A stretch of DNA of 64,000 nt from DATFQE01 sp963738205 (GCA_963738205.1 CAVTVQ010000006.1:1364001-1428000), one strand, 5' to 3'; positions 33,350-42,880 are shown, counted from the first letter of the stretch. Translations and numbers: made by a program. Notes: generated from the sequence alone by a model not told the origin.

Positions 33350-33643
33350 CTAGGTCTCGCGCATGAAGCCCTGGCGGGCTGCGCTGACGAGCGCCACGGC
33401 TTCGGGGAACAGCACACGCATGGCGTCGCGAAGCGCGACCGCCTGCTCGTCTGCCCCACCCGCGGCGTTCACCTGCTGCAGCGCCGCCGCGGTCAGCGCG
33501 ACGGCGGTGTTGAGCGTCAACGTGGCGAACTGCTCGCGCTGCGCTTCCTGCACCGACTCTGCCTGCCGAGCCGCGAACTCCTGGAGGCCCTTGATCAGGT
33601 CGTCCGGGTCGCCCCCGAACGGAAAGCCCATACCTTCACTCAT
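33350..33643 (-). CDS. Small hypothetical helical protein
   Basis: 97 residues: a Gly/Pro-rich start (GMGFPFGGDPDDLIKGL) and then mostly helix (QEFAARQAESVQEAQREQFA, ALTAAALQQVNAAGGADEQA). No family recognised. ATG 33643 is 6 nt after a TATCCT box. Between it and proline dehydrogenase lie about 190 bp in which I see no gene. Confidence 0.65.
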   Translation of the reverse strand: MSEGMGFPFGGDPDDLIKGLQEFAARQAESVQEAQREQFATLTLNTAVALTAAALQQVNAAGGADEQAVALRDAMRVLFPEAVALVSAARQGFMRET

Positions 33644-33659
33644 GCCACGAGGATACCCA

Positions 33660-34220
33660 TCAGTCGTCCCTCTTCTGCGGCAGCGATGTGCGCGCTGTTC
33701 GCACGCTGACGCCGCCCATCAGCGCGTACGCACGGATCCGGACCCGAGCGGCCGGATGGCGCGGATCTCGGGTCAGATCGCTGTGGCCGCCCATGAGCGC
33801 GAAGCCGCCGACGTCGGCCTCGACGTTGGCCGGCAGCGTCACGTGGGCGCCGCCCATGATCGCCAACACCCGGAGCGTCACCTCCGGCGACTCGATCTGC
33901 GCGCCGCGCAGGTCGATATGCGCGCCGCCCATCAGCGTCACGACCGTGCTCTGCTCGGGCATCCGCCAGCGGCCTCGCCAGTTCATCCCGCCCATCACGG
34001 ACAGGCCGAAGCGCCGCGTGCGCGCCGGGATCGCCGGTGCAACCGGAAGCTCTCGGAGCACGACGTCGAGCTCCTTGCGCGTGCGCGCGGCATACGCCTG
34101 GTCGACGCGCTCGGAGAACTCCTCGAGCGTGAGCCGGCCGGCGACGGCGTGCTCGCGAAGCTCGGTGACCGCGCGCTCCCGCTCGTCGTCGGCGACCCTG
34201 AGCCCCGGAAGTTCGCTCAC
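33660..34220 (-). CDS. DUF1707 / LiaF-like C-terminal domain protein
   Basis: 186 residues. The N-terminal RVADDERERAVTELREHAVA and GRLTLEEFSERVDQAYAART are the DUF1707 (SHOCT-like) motif of actinobacteria. The C-terminal half has repeated MGGA/MGGH turns (VVTLMGGAHIDLRGAQIESP, IMGGAHVTLPANVEADVGGF) typical of LiaF/DUF4097-like beta-helices of envelope-stress proteins. No membrane segment is seen. GTG 34220 overlaps the upstream stop. Confidence 0.8.
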   Translation of the reverse strand: MSELPGLRVADDERERAVTELREHAVAGRLTLEEFSERVDQAYAARTRKELDVVLRELPVAPAIPARTRRFGLSVMGGMNWRGRWRMPEQSTVVTLMGGAHIDLRGAQIESPEVTLRVLAIMGGAHVTLPANVEADVGGFALMGGHSDLTRDPRHPAARVRIRAYALMGGVSVRTARTSLPQKRDD

Positions 34221-34771
34221 GTCAGAGGCACCTTGTAGTTCGCCTCGACGTCGGTCGTCAACTGCTCGATCGCGCCGGCAGCACTCTTCATGGCGGCGGC
34301 GAACGGCGAGCCCAGCCCATCTCCGAGCGCGGCCTCGAGATTGCGGACGGCCGTGCCCACGCTCTCGAGGTACTCGAGCGACGCGACCCGCGGCGGCGTG
34401 CCGATTGCCCGCTCCAGCTCGTCGACGGCAGCCACGGCGTCGTCGAGGCCAGCCGGGTTCTCGGTCAAACGAAGGCCGACGAGCCGAGACCGAAGCTCGT
34501 CGAGCTCACCGCCGCCCGCACTCTCCTCCGCCACCTCGCAGAGCGCCACCAGGGAAACGGCGTCGCGGACCGCGGGGCGATCGTCGACCGGCCTCGCTGC
34601 GGCGTCGAGCAGCAGCCAGCTGGACGGCTTGGCAGCGGGCTCGCCGAACGCAACGAGATAGACGCGAGCGCCTTCGGAGTCGGCGGGAATGACGGCCACA
34701 ACCTGCTCGCCTTCGTCGGCGTACTCCGCAGCGCTCCGGGCGATCTGCTCGAGCTCGTCCTGGAGAGCCAC
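34217..34771 (-). CDS. Hypothetical protein
   Basis: 184 residues. ELEQIARSAAEYADEGEQVV, YLVAFGEPAAKPSSWLLLDA and a helical second half (LDDAVAAVDELERAIGTPPR, EAALGDGLGSPFAAAMKSAA). No family recognised. GTG 34771 lies 6 nt after TAAGCT. It is cotranscribed with the DUF1707 gene (4-nt overlap) and divergent from the methyltransferase gene. Confidence 0.65.
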   Translation of the reverse strand: MALQDELEQIARSAAEYADEGEQVVAVIPADSEGARVYLVAFGEPAAKPSSWLLLDAAARPVDDRPAVRDAVSLVALCEVAEESAGGGELDELRSRLVGLRLTENPAGLDDAVAAVDELERAIGTPPRVASLEYLESVGTAVRNLEAALGDGLGSPFAAAMKSAAGAIEQLTTDVEANYKVPLT

Positions 34772-34795
34772 CGAGCCAGCTTAGAGTTCGTGGTC
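34772..34795. promoter_or_regulatory. Overlapping divergent -10 boxes
   Basis: The 24 bp between divergent starts contain AGCTTAGAGT (34778-34787). Read on the minus strand it gives TAAGCT, 6 nt before GTG 34771. Read on the plus strand TAGAGT lies 8 nt before GTG 34796. The two -10 boxes share bases. Confidence 0.5.
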
Positions 34796-35497
34796 GTGGC
34801 AGTCACCGCCCGCGAACTGTTCGCGCCGCTCGGACCGACCTACGACCGGTACGCCTCGCTCCTCTCGTTCGGTCAGGACCCGCGCTGGCGGCGCTTTCTT
34901 GTTTCGCGGATCGCCGTCGGCGAGGACGACCGTGTGCTGGACGTGGCCTCGGGAACAGCCGCCGTCGCGATCGAGCTCGTACGCCGTCACGGCTGCTCCG
35001 TCACCGGTCTCGACCAGAGCCCCGAGATGCTGGCCGAGGGCCGCGCCCGGGCCGCCCACGCCGGGCTCGCCGAGCGGATCGAGCTCGTCCAGGGGCGCGC
35101 CGAGGAGCTCCCGTTCGCGGACGGCTCGTTCGACGCGCTCACCTTCACCTATCTCCTCCGCTACGTCGACGATCCCGCCGCCGCCCTCGCCGAGCTCGCG
35201 CGTGTGGTCCGGCCCGGCGGCACGATCGCGTCGCTCGAGTTCGGCGTTCCGCCGGGACCGCTGCCCCGTGCGGCCTGGGAGCTGTACGTGCGCGTCGGCC
35301 TGCCGCTGGCCGGCCGCCTCGTCTCACCGGGCTGGCACGAAGTCGGACGCTTCCTCGGCCCGAGCATCCGCGGCTTCTACGACCGCACCCCACTCCCCGA
35401 GTTGCTCGACCTGTGGCGAGCGGCTGGGGTCGGCGACGTCCGCTATCGCCGGCTCAGCCTCGGCGGCGGCATCGTGATCTGGGGCGGCAGGGCATGA
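34796..35497 (+). CDS. SAM-dependent methyltransferase (UbiE/MenG-like)
   Basis: 233 residues. RELFAPLGPTYDRYASLLSF resembles the UbiE/COQ5 start. The SAM motifs are DRVLDVASGTAAVAIELVRR, SVTGLDQSPEMLAEGRAR, and VQGRAEELPFADGSFDALTF with YLLRYVDDPAAALAELARVV and RPGGTIASLEFG. This is the UbiE/MenG group acting on quinone precursors, though close relatives methylate other lipids. I start at GTG 34796 because the earlier in-frame GTG 34790 is too close to the -10. It overlaps the next gene as ATGA. Confidence 0.8.
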   Translation: MAVTARELFAPLGPTYDRYASLLSFGQDPRWRRFLVSRIAVGEDDRVLDVASGTAAVAIELVRRHGCSVTGLDQSPEMLAEGRARAAHAGLAERIELVQGRAEELPFADGSFDALTFTYLLRYVDDPAAALAELARVVRPGGTIASLEFGVPPGPLPRAAWELYVRVGLPLAGRLVSPGWHEVGRFLGPSIRGFYDRTPLPELLDLWRAAGVGDVRYRRLSLGGGIVIWGGRA

Positions 35498-36222
35498 CCA
35501 CGGAGTCCCGGCCGGCCTTCTACGCGCTCGAGCGTGGGGGCTGGCGGGACTACGTCACCCTGCTGCACCTCCCGTACACGGCCTGGCACCTGAGCTACGT
35601 CGTCATCGGCTGCGCCCTCGCCCCCGAGCTCCACGGCGATCGGCTGCTCGCCGCGCTGGCTTCGTTCTTCCTCGCCCTCGGCGTGGCCGCGCATGCCCTG
35701 GACGAGCTGCGCGGCCGGCCGCTCGGAACCGCGATTCCCAGGAACGTGCTCGTCGCGCTCGCGGTCGTCTCGCTGGCGGGCGCGCTCGCGATCGGCATCG
35801 CAGCCGCTCTCGCCTGGACGCTCTGGCTCCTCCTCTTCGTCGCGATCGGCGGCTTCCTCGTCCCCGCCTACAACCTCGAGCTCTTCGGCGGCCGCTTCCA
35901 CTCCGATCTGTGGTTCGGAATCGCTTGGGGCGCGTTCCCGGTATTGACCGGGTACTTCGTCACGGCCGAGCGGATCGACGCCGAAGCCGTGCTCGCCGCC
36001 GCCGCAGCGCTCCTGCTCAGCCTCGCTCAGCGGCACCTGTCCACGCAGGTGCGCACCGTGCGCCGGCGCGTGCTCGCCGTCGAAGGGTCGATCCGCTACA
36101 GAGACGGACGCGAGGAGCCGCTAACCGCAGCCACGCTGGTGCAGACGCCGGAGCTCGCGCTACGCGCGCTGACGCTGGCGACGATCGCCCTGGCGGCGGC
36201 GCTGCTCGCAGTCCACACCTGA
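35494..36222 (+). CDS. Polytopic membrane protein, possibly UbiA-like
   Basis: 242 residues with about seven helices. An early HALDELRGRPLGTAIP has an acidic-Gly-Arg-Pro-Leu pattern reminiscent of the first Asp-rich motif of UbiA prenyltransferases, and FHSDLWFGIAWGAFPVLTGY follows in the second half. The match is too weak for a firm call. The ATGA overlap with a UbiE/MenG-like methyltransferase makes a polyprenyl or quinone role plausible. The C-terminus is soluble-like (VEGSIRYRDGREEPL) before a last helix. Confidence 0.6.
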   Translation: MTTESRPAFYALERGGWRDYVTLLHLPYTAWHLSYVVIGCALAPELHGDRLLAALASFFLALGVAAHALDELRGRPLGTAIPRNVLVALAVVSLAGALAIGIAAALAWTLWLLLFVAIGGFLVPAYNLELFGGRFHSDLWFGIAWGAFPVLTGYFVTAERIDAEAVLAAAAALLLSLAQRHLSTQVRTVRRRVLAVEGSIRYRDGREEPLTAATLVQTPELALRALTLATIALAAALLAVHT

Positions 36223-36238
36223 GTACCATCCTCCGGCG

Positions 36239-37414
36239 ATGGAGCTCGCAATCGCCGGCGGCATCCTCCTGGCCGCGATCGTGTTCGCCGCGGTCGGCTG
36301 GATCGCGCTGCGCAAGGGCACCGAGCGGGCGCGGAACGTCGAGCGCTCCCTGGCCGAGGCGCGCGCCGAGCTCGACCAGCTGGTCGCCCGCGAGGTGCAG
36401 CTGCGCGCGACCGAGCTCGACCGGATGCTCAGCCGCGCGCGAGCCGACTCGCTGTCGACTCTCGCCGAAGAGGAACGTCGCATCGCGGCCGACCGCCGCG
36501 CCGTCGTCGTCGAGCGCGAGCGCGAGGCGGGCGCCAAGCTCGCCGAAGCGCTCGCCGGCGTGCAGCGCCAGGTCGAGGAGCGGATCCGCAGCTGGCGTGA
36601 CGATCTGGACCGGACGCAGGCGACGCTCTCGGAGCAGGTGACCCGCCTGGGCGAGCGTCAGAAGGAGCTCGTGACCAAGCTCGACGCCAGACTCGCGGCC
36701 GAGGGACAACGCCTGGCTGCAGCCAGCGACGAACAGAAGGCGGACCTGGCGCGACTCCGGACCGAGTTCGAGCAAGCCGTCGCGGCGTCGGTCGCTTCCG
36801 CGACGGGCGAGCTGGACTCACACGCGGCCGAACGGCGCCGCGCCCTGCGCGAGCTCGCCGAGCGCCTCTCGAACCGTGAGCACGCCGTCGCCGAGGGAAT
36901 GGCCCGTGAGGAGAGTGAGGCAGCGGGCCGGATCCAGGCGTCGTTCGCCGACGTGGAGCGGCGCCAGACCGAGAAGCTGGAGCGGGTCGTCGAGCGCGCG
37001 TCCGAGCGCTTCGCAGAGGCGGCGGCTGTCCAGTTCGAGAGCACGGTCAAGGCTGCCCGGGAGGACGCTGCCCGCCGGCTCGGCCGCGAGCTCGACCGAG
37101 CGGTGCAGCAGTTCGCGCGTGAGGCGGAGACGGTGCTCGCTGAGCAACTCGCGCACGCGGGCGATGCCGGCGCGTCACGCCTGGAGAAGAAGCTCGCGCT
37201 CATTACCGCCACTCTCGAACGCCAGCGCGACGAGTTCCTCGACGCACTGGAACGGCGGCTACTCGATGTCGAGCAGGACGTGAAGGCCCGCATGGAGTCG
37301 CTGGCCTCGGAAGGCGAGACTGAGCGTGAGGTGCTCGAGACGCGGTTGGCCGAGCTCAGTCGCCGAGTCGACGAGACGGCAGCTGCGCTCGAGGACCGCC
37401 TGACGCGCAGATAG
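36239..37414 (+). CDS. Membrane-anchored long coiled-coil protein
   Basis: 391 residues. One N-terminal helix (3-25, LAIAGGILLAAIVFAAVGWI) is followed by about 360 residues rich in Glu, Ala, Arg, Leu and Gln with continuous heptad character (RAELDQLVAREVQLRATELD, LAALRTEFEQ-like repeats). It contains no catalytic motif. Topology suggests a cytoplasmic rod tethered to the membrane. ATG 36239 is 9 nt after TACCAT. It precedes two DivIVA-like genes, so an envelope or cell-shape role is possible but unproven. Confidence 0.75.
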   Translation: MELAIAGGILLAAIVFAAVGWIALRKGTERARNVERSLAEARAELDQLVAREVQLRATELDRMLSRARADSLSTLAEEERRIAADRRAVVVEREREAGAKLAEALAGVQRQVEERIRSWRDDLDRTQATLSEQVTRLGERQKELVTKLDARLAAEGQRLAAASDEQKADLARLRTEFEQAVAASVASATGELDSHAAERRRALRELAERLSNREHAVAEGMAREESEAAGRIQASFADVERRQTEKLERVVERASERFAEAAAVQFESTVKAAREDAARRLGRELDRAVQQFAREAETVLAEQLAHAGDAGASRLEKKLALITATLERQRDEFLDALERRLLDVEQDVKARMESLASEGETEREVLETRLAELSRRVDETAAALEDRLTRR

Positions 37415-37568
37415 CCGAGGGCGCCACAAGCGGCGAAAGCCCGATCGTCGAGGACGTGCAGCGCAAAGTCGCTGCGGTCATACTCGTGGCCGTGGTCAGG
37501 AGCGAGTTTCTCGAACCGGCTACGGGCAAGGCCAACCGCGACCCGCCGCGCCGGAGCAGGGCCGACGG

Positions 37569-38280
37569 GTGAGAGAGCGACGACGCGTACCCGCGGAGCT
37601 CCGCAACGTCTCCTTCCCGGCGTCGGTTCGCGGCTACGACCGCCGATGCCGTCGACGTCTACATCGCCCGCGTCAATCGGTTCATCGCGGAGCTCGAGGC
37701 GACTCGTTCTCCGGAGTCCGCGGTCAGGCATGCACTCGACCGGGCTGAGGAAGAGACGAGCAGCATCCTCCAGAGTGCGCGGGACACGGCGGAGCAGATC
37801 ACCGCCGTCGCGCGGCAGGAAGCGCACGAGATCACCGCTCGAGCGAAAGCCGAGGCGGCCGACATCGTCGTGAACGCAAGCACTCAAGCTGACCGTGCCA
37901 AAGCCCAGGCGGACAAGCACGTTGCGAAGGCAACGACCGAGGCCGACAAGATCCTCGAACGTGCGCGCAAGGAGGCGGAAGAGGGGCTCCAGCGCTCACG
38001 GGACGAGATCGCCGCTATTCGGGCAAAGGCGGAGGCATGGGCGCGCGAGTTCCACACCGACACCGAGGCCATCCGGGAGAAACGCCGTGCACTGCTCGAT
38101 GACGTCCGCCAGATTGCGGCGCGGCTCGCAACGGCAGCAACCAATGCAGCCGCCCGATTGCCGCTCGAATCGGCCGATGTGGGTGAGCACGGAGGCGGAA
38201 CAACCGTCGATGTGCATGACGAGGGCGATGCCACGACGCGGCGGGAGGCGGCTACAGGCGCCGAGCGATCAGCTTCGTGA
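37569..38280 (+). CDS. DivIVA-like coiled-coil protein, paralogue A (frameshifted)
   Basis: Repaired length is about 236 residues from GTG 37569. NVSFPASVRGYDRR then AVDVYIARVNRFIAELEATR is a DivIVA-like N-terminal domain. The rest is Ala/Glu/Lys/Arg coiled coil (AEAADIVVNASTQADRAKAQ, EADKILERARKEAEEGLQRS) with an Asp/Glu/Gly tail. The frame breaks at 37647, where an extra T follows CGCCGA; paralogue B reads RRAVD without it. The promoter-proximal GTG at 37492 (VVRSEFLEP) matches the start of paralogue B, so a second indel near 37568 is likely and the N-terminus is uncertain. Confidence 0.65.
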
Positions 38281-38382
38281 GGTCGCTCGGATCAGCCTTC
38301 ACACGAAGCGAGCACGAGCGCGCGCCAATCGCCCGGCCGGCCGTTGCGACAAGGGCGTCCACCTCCAGTCATACTCGCGGCT

Positions 38383-39196
38383 GTGGTCAGTGGCGAGGCT
38401 TCCGAGCCTGACCAGAGCGAGAGTGGGTCAACCGGCTCGCCGGCCGAGGGTGGAGTCTCCGATGAGTCTCGGACCGGTCCGCCGGACTTACGGGACGTCT
38501 CCTTCCCGGTTTCGCTGCGGGGCTACGATCGCCGAGCCGTCGATTCGTACGTCGCCCAAGTCACTCTCCTGGTCGCGGATCTCGAGGCAACTCGCTCACC
38601 GGAGACGGCGGTCAGGCGAGCGCTCGAGCAACTGGGGGAGAAGACCAGCGGCATCCTCGAGCAGGCCGGTGAGACCGCGGAAGCGATAACCGTCGACGCG
38701 CGGAAGAAAGCGGAAGAGCGCACGACGAGCGCGAACCGCGAGGCGGAGAAGACAGTTGCCGACGCGAACCACGAGGCGGAGGACACCGTCGCCAAGGCGA
38801 AGAGCGAGGCGGACGCAATCCGCGGCGATGCGAAAGCGGAGGCGGAGAAAACGCTCGCTCGAGCGAGCAAGGAGGCGGCGGACGAACGTCAGCGCGCGCG
38901 GGAAGAGATCAGTGCTCTCCGCGAAGAGGCGGAGGCGCGTATGCGTGAGCTCCACGCTGACACCGAGACCATCCGGGCGGAGCGCCGTGATCTCCTGGGC
39001 GACCTGCGCGAGATCACAGCGCGGGTCGAGGAGACGGCAGCATGAAGCAGACGTGCGGTTCCCGCCCCCGGAACCCGCCGAAACGGCCAAGGCAGATCCC
39101 GAAGCCGAGCCGGAGGCCGAGACCAAGGCGAGCGGCGTCGCGGCTACGGAGCCCCACAACGGCTCTGCCAGCCGCGAGGTGCGCCCAAGCCACTGA
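38383..39196 (+). CDS. DivIVA-like coiled-coil protein, paralogue B (probably frameshifted at its 3' end)
   Basis: The raw frame stops at 39042 after about 220 residues. Residues 1-35 are polar and Gly/Ser-rich. DVSFPVSLRGYDRRAVDSYV is the DivIVA-like head, and LEATRSPETAVRRALEQLGE leads into repeats of EAE/KAE heptads (NREAEKTVADANHEAEDTVA). Removing the T at 39043 extends the protein by about 50 residues of Pro/Glu/Ala-rich tail to a stop at 39196. GTG 38383 lies 7 nt after CATACT in a promoter segment shared with paralogue A (GTCATACTCG). Likely a polar or membrane-curvature scaffold, by family only. Confidence 0.7.
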
Positions 39197-39225
39197 GGCT
39201 TGCGAACAGTCCCAAGGAGGTTTCC

Positions 39226-41267
39226 GTGCCAATGATCGCCCGTGCAGCGCTGCTCGCGGTGGCCATCGCACTCGTCTTCCCGGAAACGGTCTTCGCTGGC
39301 GTACGAGCCGGCCTGCCGTTCCCGACGAACCTGTATACCGAGCCGGACGCGACGCAGGCCACGGGCCTGCGCGTCGACCTGGTACGGCCCGATTGCAGTG
39401 CACGTCCGAGCGACTGCGCGGACATCACCGTGCTGAATCAGCTCGACGGCTTCAACATCCAGCCGCGGATCTCGATCCCGTTCAGCGGCCCGATCGACGT
39501 CTCCACGATCTCGAAGCGCACGCTCTTCCTCGTCGGGCCTGGCGGCCAGGTCGTGGGGACGAACCAGACCGTCTGGGAGCCGGGCGCGAACACGCTCCAC
39601 GTCGAGAGCGACGAGCAGCTCGCCGAAGCGACCACCTATCTGCTCGTCCTGACCCGCGGCGTGCGCGGCGCCGGCGGCGCGGAGCTCGACGCCACCGACT
39701 TCCGGCACGACCTCAACTACGGCCAGACGAAGGACCGGGCCGTCAAGGCCTACCGCAAGGCGCTCCTGGATGCGCTGCCGATGGCAATGGCCGGCGGCGC
39801 GAACAGGAACGACATCGCGGCAGTGAGCCTCTTCACGACGCAGTCGATCCGCGCCGTCTCCCGCAAGATCCGGCAGCAGCTGCCCGGCGGCGAGGCGAGC
39901 TTCCTGCTCGGTGCGAGCGGCGAGCGAACCGTCTTCCCGCTCTCGTCCGTGTCCTCGATCACGTGGCAGCGACAGATCTCGACCGCGCCGGCGTTCTCCA
40001 CGGGTGGGCTCTTCCTCCCGCTTCTGGCCGGCGTCGGCACCGTGGGCTTCGGCTCCTATGTCTCGCCGGACTACGAGACGGCCGGCAAGGTCATTCCCGC
40101 TGTCGGCACGGCGACGGGAACGCCGGCCGCCCAGGGCGCGAACACCGTCCAGTTCTCCGTGTTCCTGCCTGCCGGCGCGGCGCCGGCGGGTGGTTGGCCC
40201 GTCGCCATCTTCGGGCACGGATTCACGGACTGGAAGAACGGCGCGCCACCCGCCGTCGCGGGCACGCTGGCGCGCAACGGCATCGCGATGGTGGCGGTCA
40301 ACGTCGTCGGCCACGGCGGCGGGGCGCTCGGCACGTACACCGTCACCCGCGTCGGCCTGCCGCCGGTCACGCTTCCGCTCGGCGGCCGCGGGATCGACCA
40401 GGACGGCAACGGTTCGATCGACTCGACCGAGGGCGTCAATGCGGCCCCGCCGAACACGCTGATCGGCAACCGCGACGGCCTGCGCCAGACGACGATCGAC
40501 CTGATGCAGCTCGTCAAGGTGCTCCAGGGCGGCGTCGACGTGGACGGCAACGGCGCCGACGACCTCAGCAGCTCGCGCATCTACTACGCCGGCCAGTCCT
40601 TCGGCGGCATCTACGGGACCCAGCTTCTCGGCCTCGAGCCGAACATCCGCGCCGGCGTCCCGAACGTTGCGGGCGGGCCGATCATCGAGATTGCGCGCCT
40701 GTCCCCGAGCTTCCGTGCCTCGTCGGCCTCTCGCTCCTGAGCCGGACGCCTCAGCTCTACAACGCCGTCCCGAACCCGCCGTTGCTCAACAGCTTCCACG
40801 AGAACATCCCGCTGCGCGGGCTCCCGCCGGTCACGGCGTCCGCGGACGAGTCGGCGATCCAGGAGCTGATCGACCGGACCGAGTGGGCGCAGCAGGCGGC
40901 GAATCCGGCCGCGTACGCGCCGTACCTCGAGCGGCCGGTCATCTTCCAGTTCGCCAGGGGCGACCAGACAGTGCCCAATCCGACCACGTCGGCGATCCTG
41001 CGCGCCTGCGGCTGTGCCGACCGTGCGACGCTGTACCGCCACGATCTCGCGTTCGCGGCGAACGCGACGCTCGGCAAGAACCCGCACGCGTTCATCACCA
41101 ACGTCGGCGGGCCCGGCGCCGCGCCGTTCGCGTTCGCGGCACAGCAGCAGATCGCCACGTTCTTCGCCAGCGACGGGGCCACGACGATCGACCCGGACGG
41201 TCCCGCAGGGCCGATCTTCGAGACGCCGACCTCGATCGTCCCCGAGGATCTCGCGTTCATCCCGTAG
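39226..41267 (+). CDS. Secreted lipase-like alpha/beta hydrolase (frameshifted near 40717)
   Basis: Repaired length is about 680 residues. A signal peptide ends FPETVFAG. DITVLNQLDGFNIQPRISIP and FSGPIDVSTISKRTLFLVGP resemble the bacterial virulence-factor lipase N-terminal domain. The hydrolase part has VAIFGHGFTDWKNG (oxyanion loop), IAMVAVNVVGHGGGALGTYT and the nucleophile elbow YYAGQSFGG. The raw frame stops at 40740, but the next frame continues LVGLSLLSRTPQLYNAVPN through VIFQFARGDQTVPNPTTSA and HAFITNVGGPGA to 41267. Adding one C at about 40717 joins them. GTG 39226 has an AAGGAGG Shine-Dalgarno. A strong terminator follows. Confidence 0.78.
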
Positions 41268-41280
41268 CGGGTCCTTTGCC

Positions 41281-41313
41281 CAGCGGGCCCGGCGGTCGCC
41301 GCCGGGCCCGCTG
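41281..41313 (+). terminator. Strong hairpin after the lipase-like gene
   Basis: A perfect 15-bp GC-only stem (CAGCGGGCCCGGCGG / CCGCCGGGCCCGCTG) around a TCG loop, 14 nt after the stop. There is no T run after it, as is common in high-GC actinobacteria. Confidence 0.75.
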
Positions 41314-41431
41314 CGGCTGTGACCCGCGGTCCCCTAGAGATAGTCCGTTTGGCCCATGCGCACCTTGCGCACATGCGTTCAAACTTCGATCGGGAGGGAT
41401 CGTCTACGGAAGGACGAACCAGAGACCCGAA

Positions 41432-41638
41432 ATGGCTGCGGAAATGACAGAGCTTGCGGAGCACTGGCAGACAGAGCGCGAAAAGGTCGCCAGCTGGCGG
41501 CTGCACGTGCTGATCGAGGCCGGCTACCCACTCCCGCTGGCCGAGCGCATCGCCCAGAGCGATGCCGATCTGCACCGCGCGGTCGAGCTCGTCGACCTGG
41601 GCTGCACGCACAAGACCGCGGCCGAGATCCTGCTGTAG
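41432..41638 (+). CDS. Small hypothetical helical protein
   Basis: 68 residues: MAAEMTELAEHWQTEREKVA, WRLHVLIEAGYPLPLAERIA, then a C-terminal LHRAVELVDLGCTHKTAAEI. The pattern of short helices with a conserved-looking GYPLPLAERIA turn is typical of small actinobacterial proteins of unknown function. ATG 41432; a second ATG five codons on is possible. It ends just before xseA. Confidence 0.6.
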   Translation: MAAEMTELAEHWQTEREKVASWRLHVLIEAGYPLPLAERIAQSDADLHRAVELVDLGCTHKTAAEILL

Positions 41639-41659
41639 CGCGGCGCTAGTCTGGGGCGC

Positions 41660-42880
41660 GTGAAGGTCGAGGCGCTCGAGTACGGCGATCGCAAGGTCTA
41701 TTCGGTCTCCGCGTTCAACCGCGGCGTGGCCGACTGGCTTTCGCGGCTGCCGACGCTCTGGATCGAAGGCGAGGTCACCGAGCTCAAGCGCCAGGACCGC
41801 TGGCAGACCGTCTTCTTCACGCTCAAGGACCCGAACGACGGCGCGTGCCTGCGCGTGACGATGGGCCGCGGTCGCTTCGACGCGCTCAAGCTCGGGCTCG
41901 AGAACGGTCGCCGCGTTCACGTCTACGGGCGGCCCGAGCTGTTCGAGGCCAAGGGCGACTTCAGCCTGCGCGCGCTCTCGATCGAGCACTTCGGCCTGGG
42001 CGACCACCTCGCCGCGCTGGAACGGCTGAAGGCGAAGCTGGCCGAGGAGGGACTGTTCGCGCCCGAGCGGAAGCGCCGGCTGCCGGTCTTCCCCCGTCGC
42101 GTCGGTCTGGTGACCGGAAACGACGCAGCGGCGAAGCGCGACGTCCTGACGGCGATCCAGACGAGATTCCCGCCCGCACGCGTGCTGGTCGCCGAGACGT
42201 ACGTCCAGGGCCCGTACGCGGCCGGCGCGATGATCGATGCGCTCGCTGCGCTCTGCAGGGAGCCCGACCTCGATGTGATCGTCCTCTCCCGCGGCGGCGG
42301 CAGCTTCGAGGACCTCCTCCCCTTCAGCGACGAGCGACTCGTCCGTGCAGTCGCCGGCTGTCGCGTGCCGGTGGTGTCCGCGGTCGGCCACGAGCAGGAC
42401 ACGCCCCTGTGCGACCTCGCCGCAGACGTGCGCGCGTCCACGCCGAGCGTCGCGGCCCGCCTCGTCGTTCCCGACGCCGACGAGCTGGTCGAGCGCCTCG
42501 ATCGTGCCCGCGCGGGCCTGGCCCGCGGCGCCGTGCGCACGGTCGAACGCGACGCCGAGCGCCTCGAGCGCACGCGGGAGCGGCTGCGGCGCGCACCCGG
42601 CCTCGTCGTCCAGCGCGACCGCGAGCGGCTCGAACGCACCCACGAACGCCTGCGCCGCGCACCGGCGCTGATCCTCGAGCGACGCGCCGCGAGGCTCGCG
42701 CAGTCCGGCGGCAAGCTGCGCGCGCTGGCCCCGCACGCGACCCTCGAGCGCGGCTACTCGATCGTGCGCGCCGGCGAACGGATCCTGCGCAGCTCGGACG
42801 GCCTCGAGCCCGGCGCACACGTGGAGGTCGAGCTGGCCGAGGGCGGCTTCGGCGCGCGCGTGGAGGATGTCCGTACGTGA
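41660..42880 (+). CDS. xseA: Exodeoxyribonuclease VII large subunit
   Basis: 406 residues. It degrades single-stranded DNA with XseB. The N-terminal OB-fold has YSVSAFNRGVADWLSRLPTL and IEGEVTELKRQD. The catalytic domain has VGLVTGNDAAAKRDVLTAIQ, VIVLSRGGGSFEDLLPFSDE, VSAVGHEQDTPLCDLAADVR and ASTPSVAARLVVP. A coiled-coil arm with repeated ERLERTRERLRRAP follows, then the C-terminal ATLERGYSIVR. GTG 41660 is 7 nt after TAGTCT, so likely leaderless. It overlaps xseB by 4 nt. Confidence 0.95.
   Translation: MKVEALEYGDRKVYSVSAFNRGVADWLSRLPTLWIEGEVTELKRQDRWQTVFFTLKDPNDGACLRVTMGRGRFDALKLGLENGRRVHVYGRPELFEAKGDFSLRALSIEHFGLGDHLAALERLKAKLAEEGLFAPERKRRLPVFPRRVGLVTGNDAAAKRDVLTAIQTRFPPARVLVAETYVQGPYAAGAMIDALAALCREPDLDVIVLSRGGGSFEDLLPFSDERLVRAVAGCRVPVVSAVGHEQDTPLCDLAADVRASTPSVAARLVVPDADELVERLDRARAGLARGAVRTVERDAERLERTRERLRRAPGLVVQRDRERLERTHERLRRAPALILERRAARLAQSGGKLRALAPHATLERGYSIVRAGERILRSSDGLEPGAHVEVELAEGGFGARVEDVRT

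Noticed and set aside
34790..34795. Earlier GTG start of the methyltransferase at 34790
   Set aside because: It lies only 2 nt from the -10 box and would not be transcribed; GTG 34796 fits.
37414..39196. Pseudogenes of DivIVA-like proteins
   Set aside because: Frames repair with single bases and the coiled coils stay intact, so indel error is more likely than decay, though paralogue A remains uncertain.
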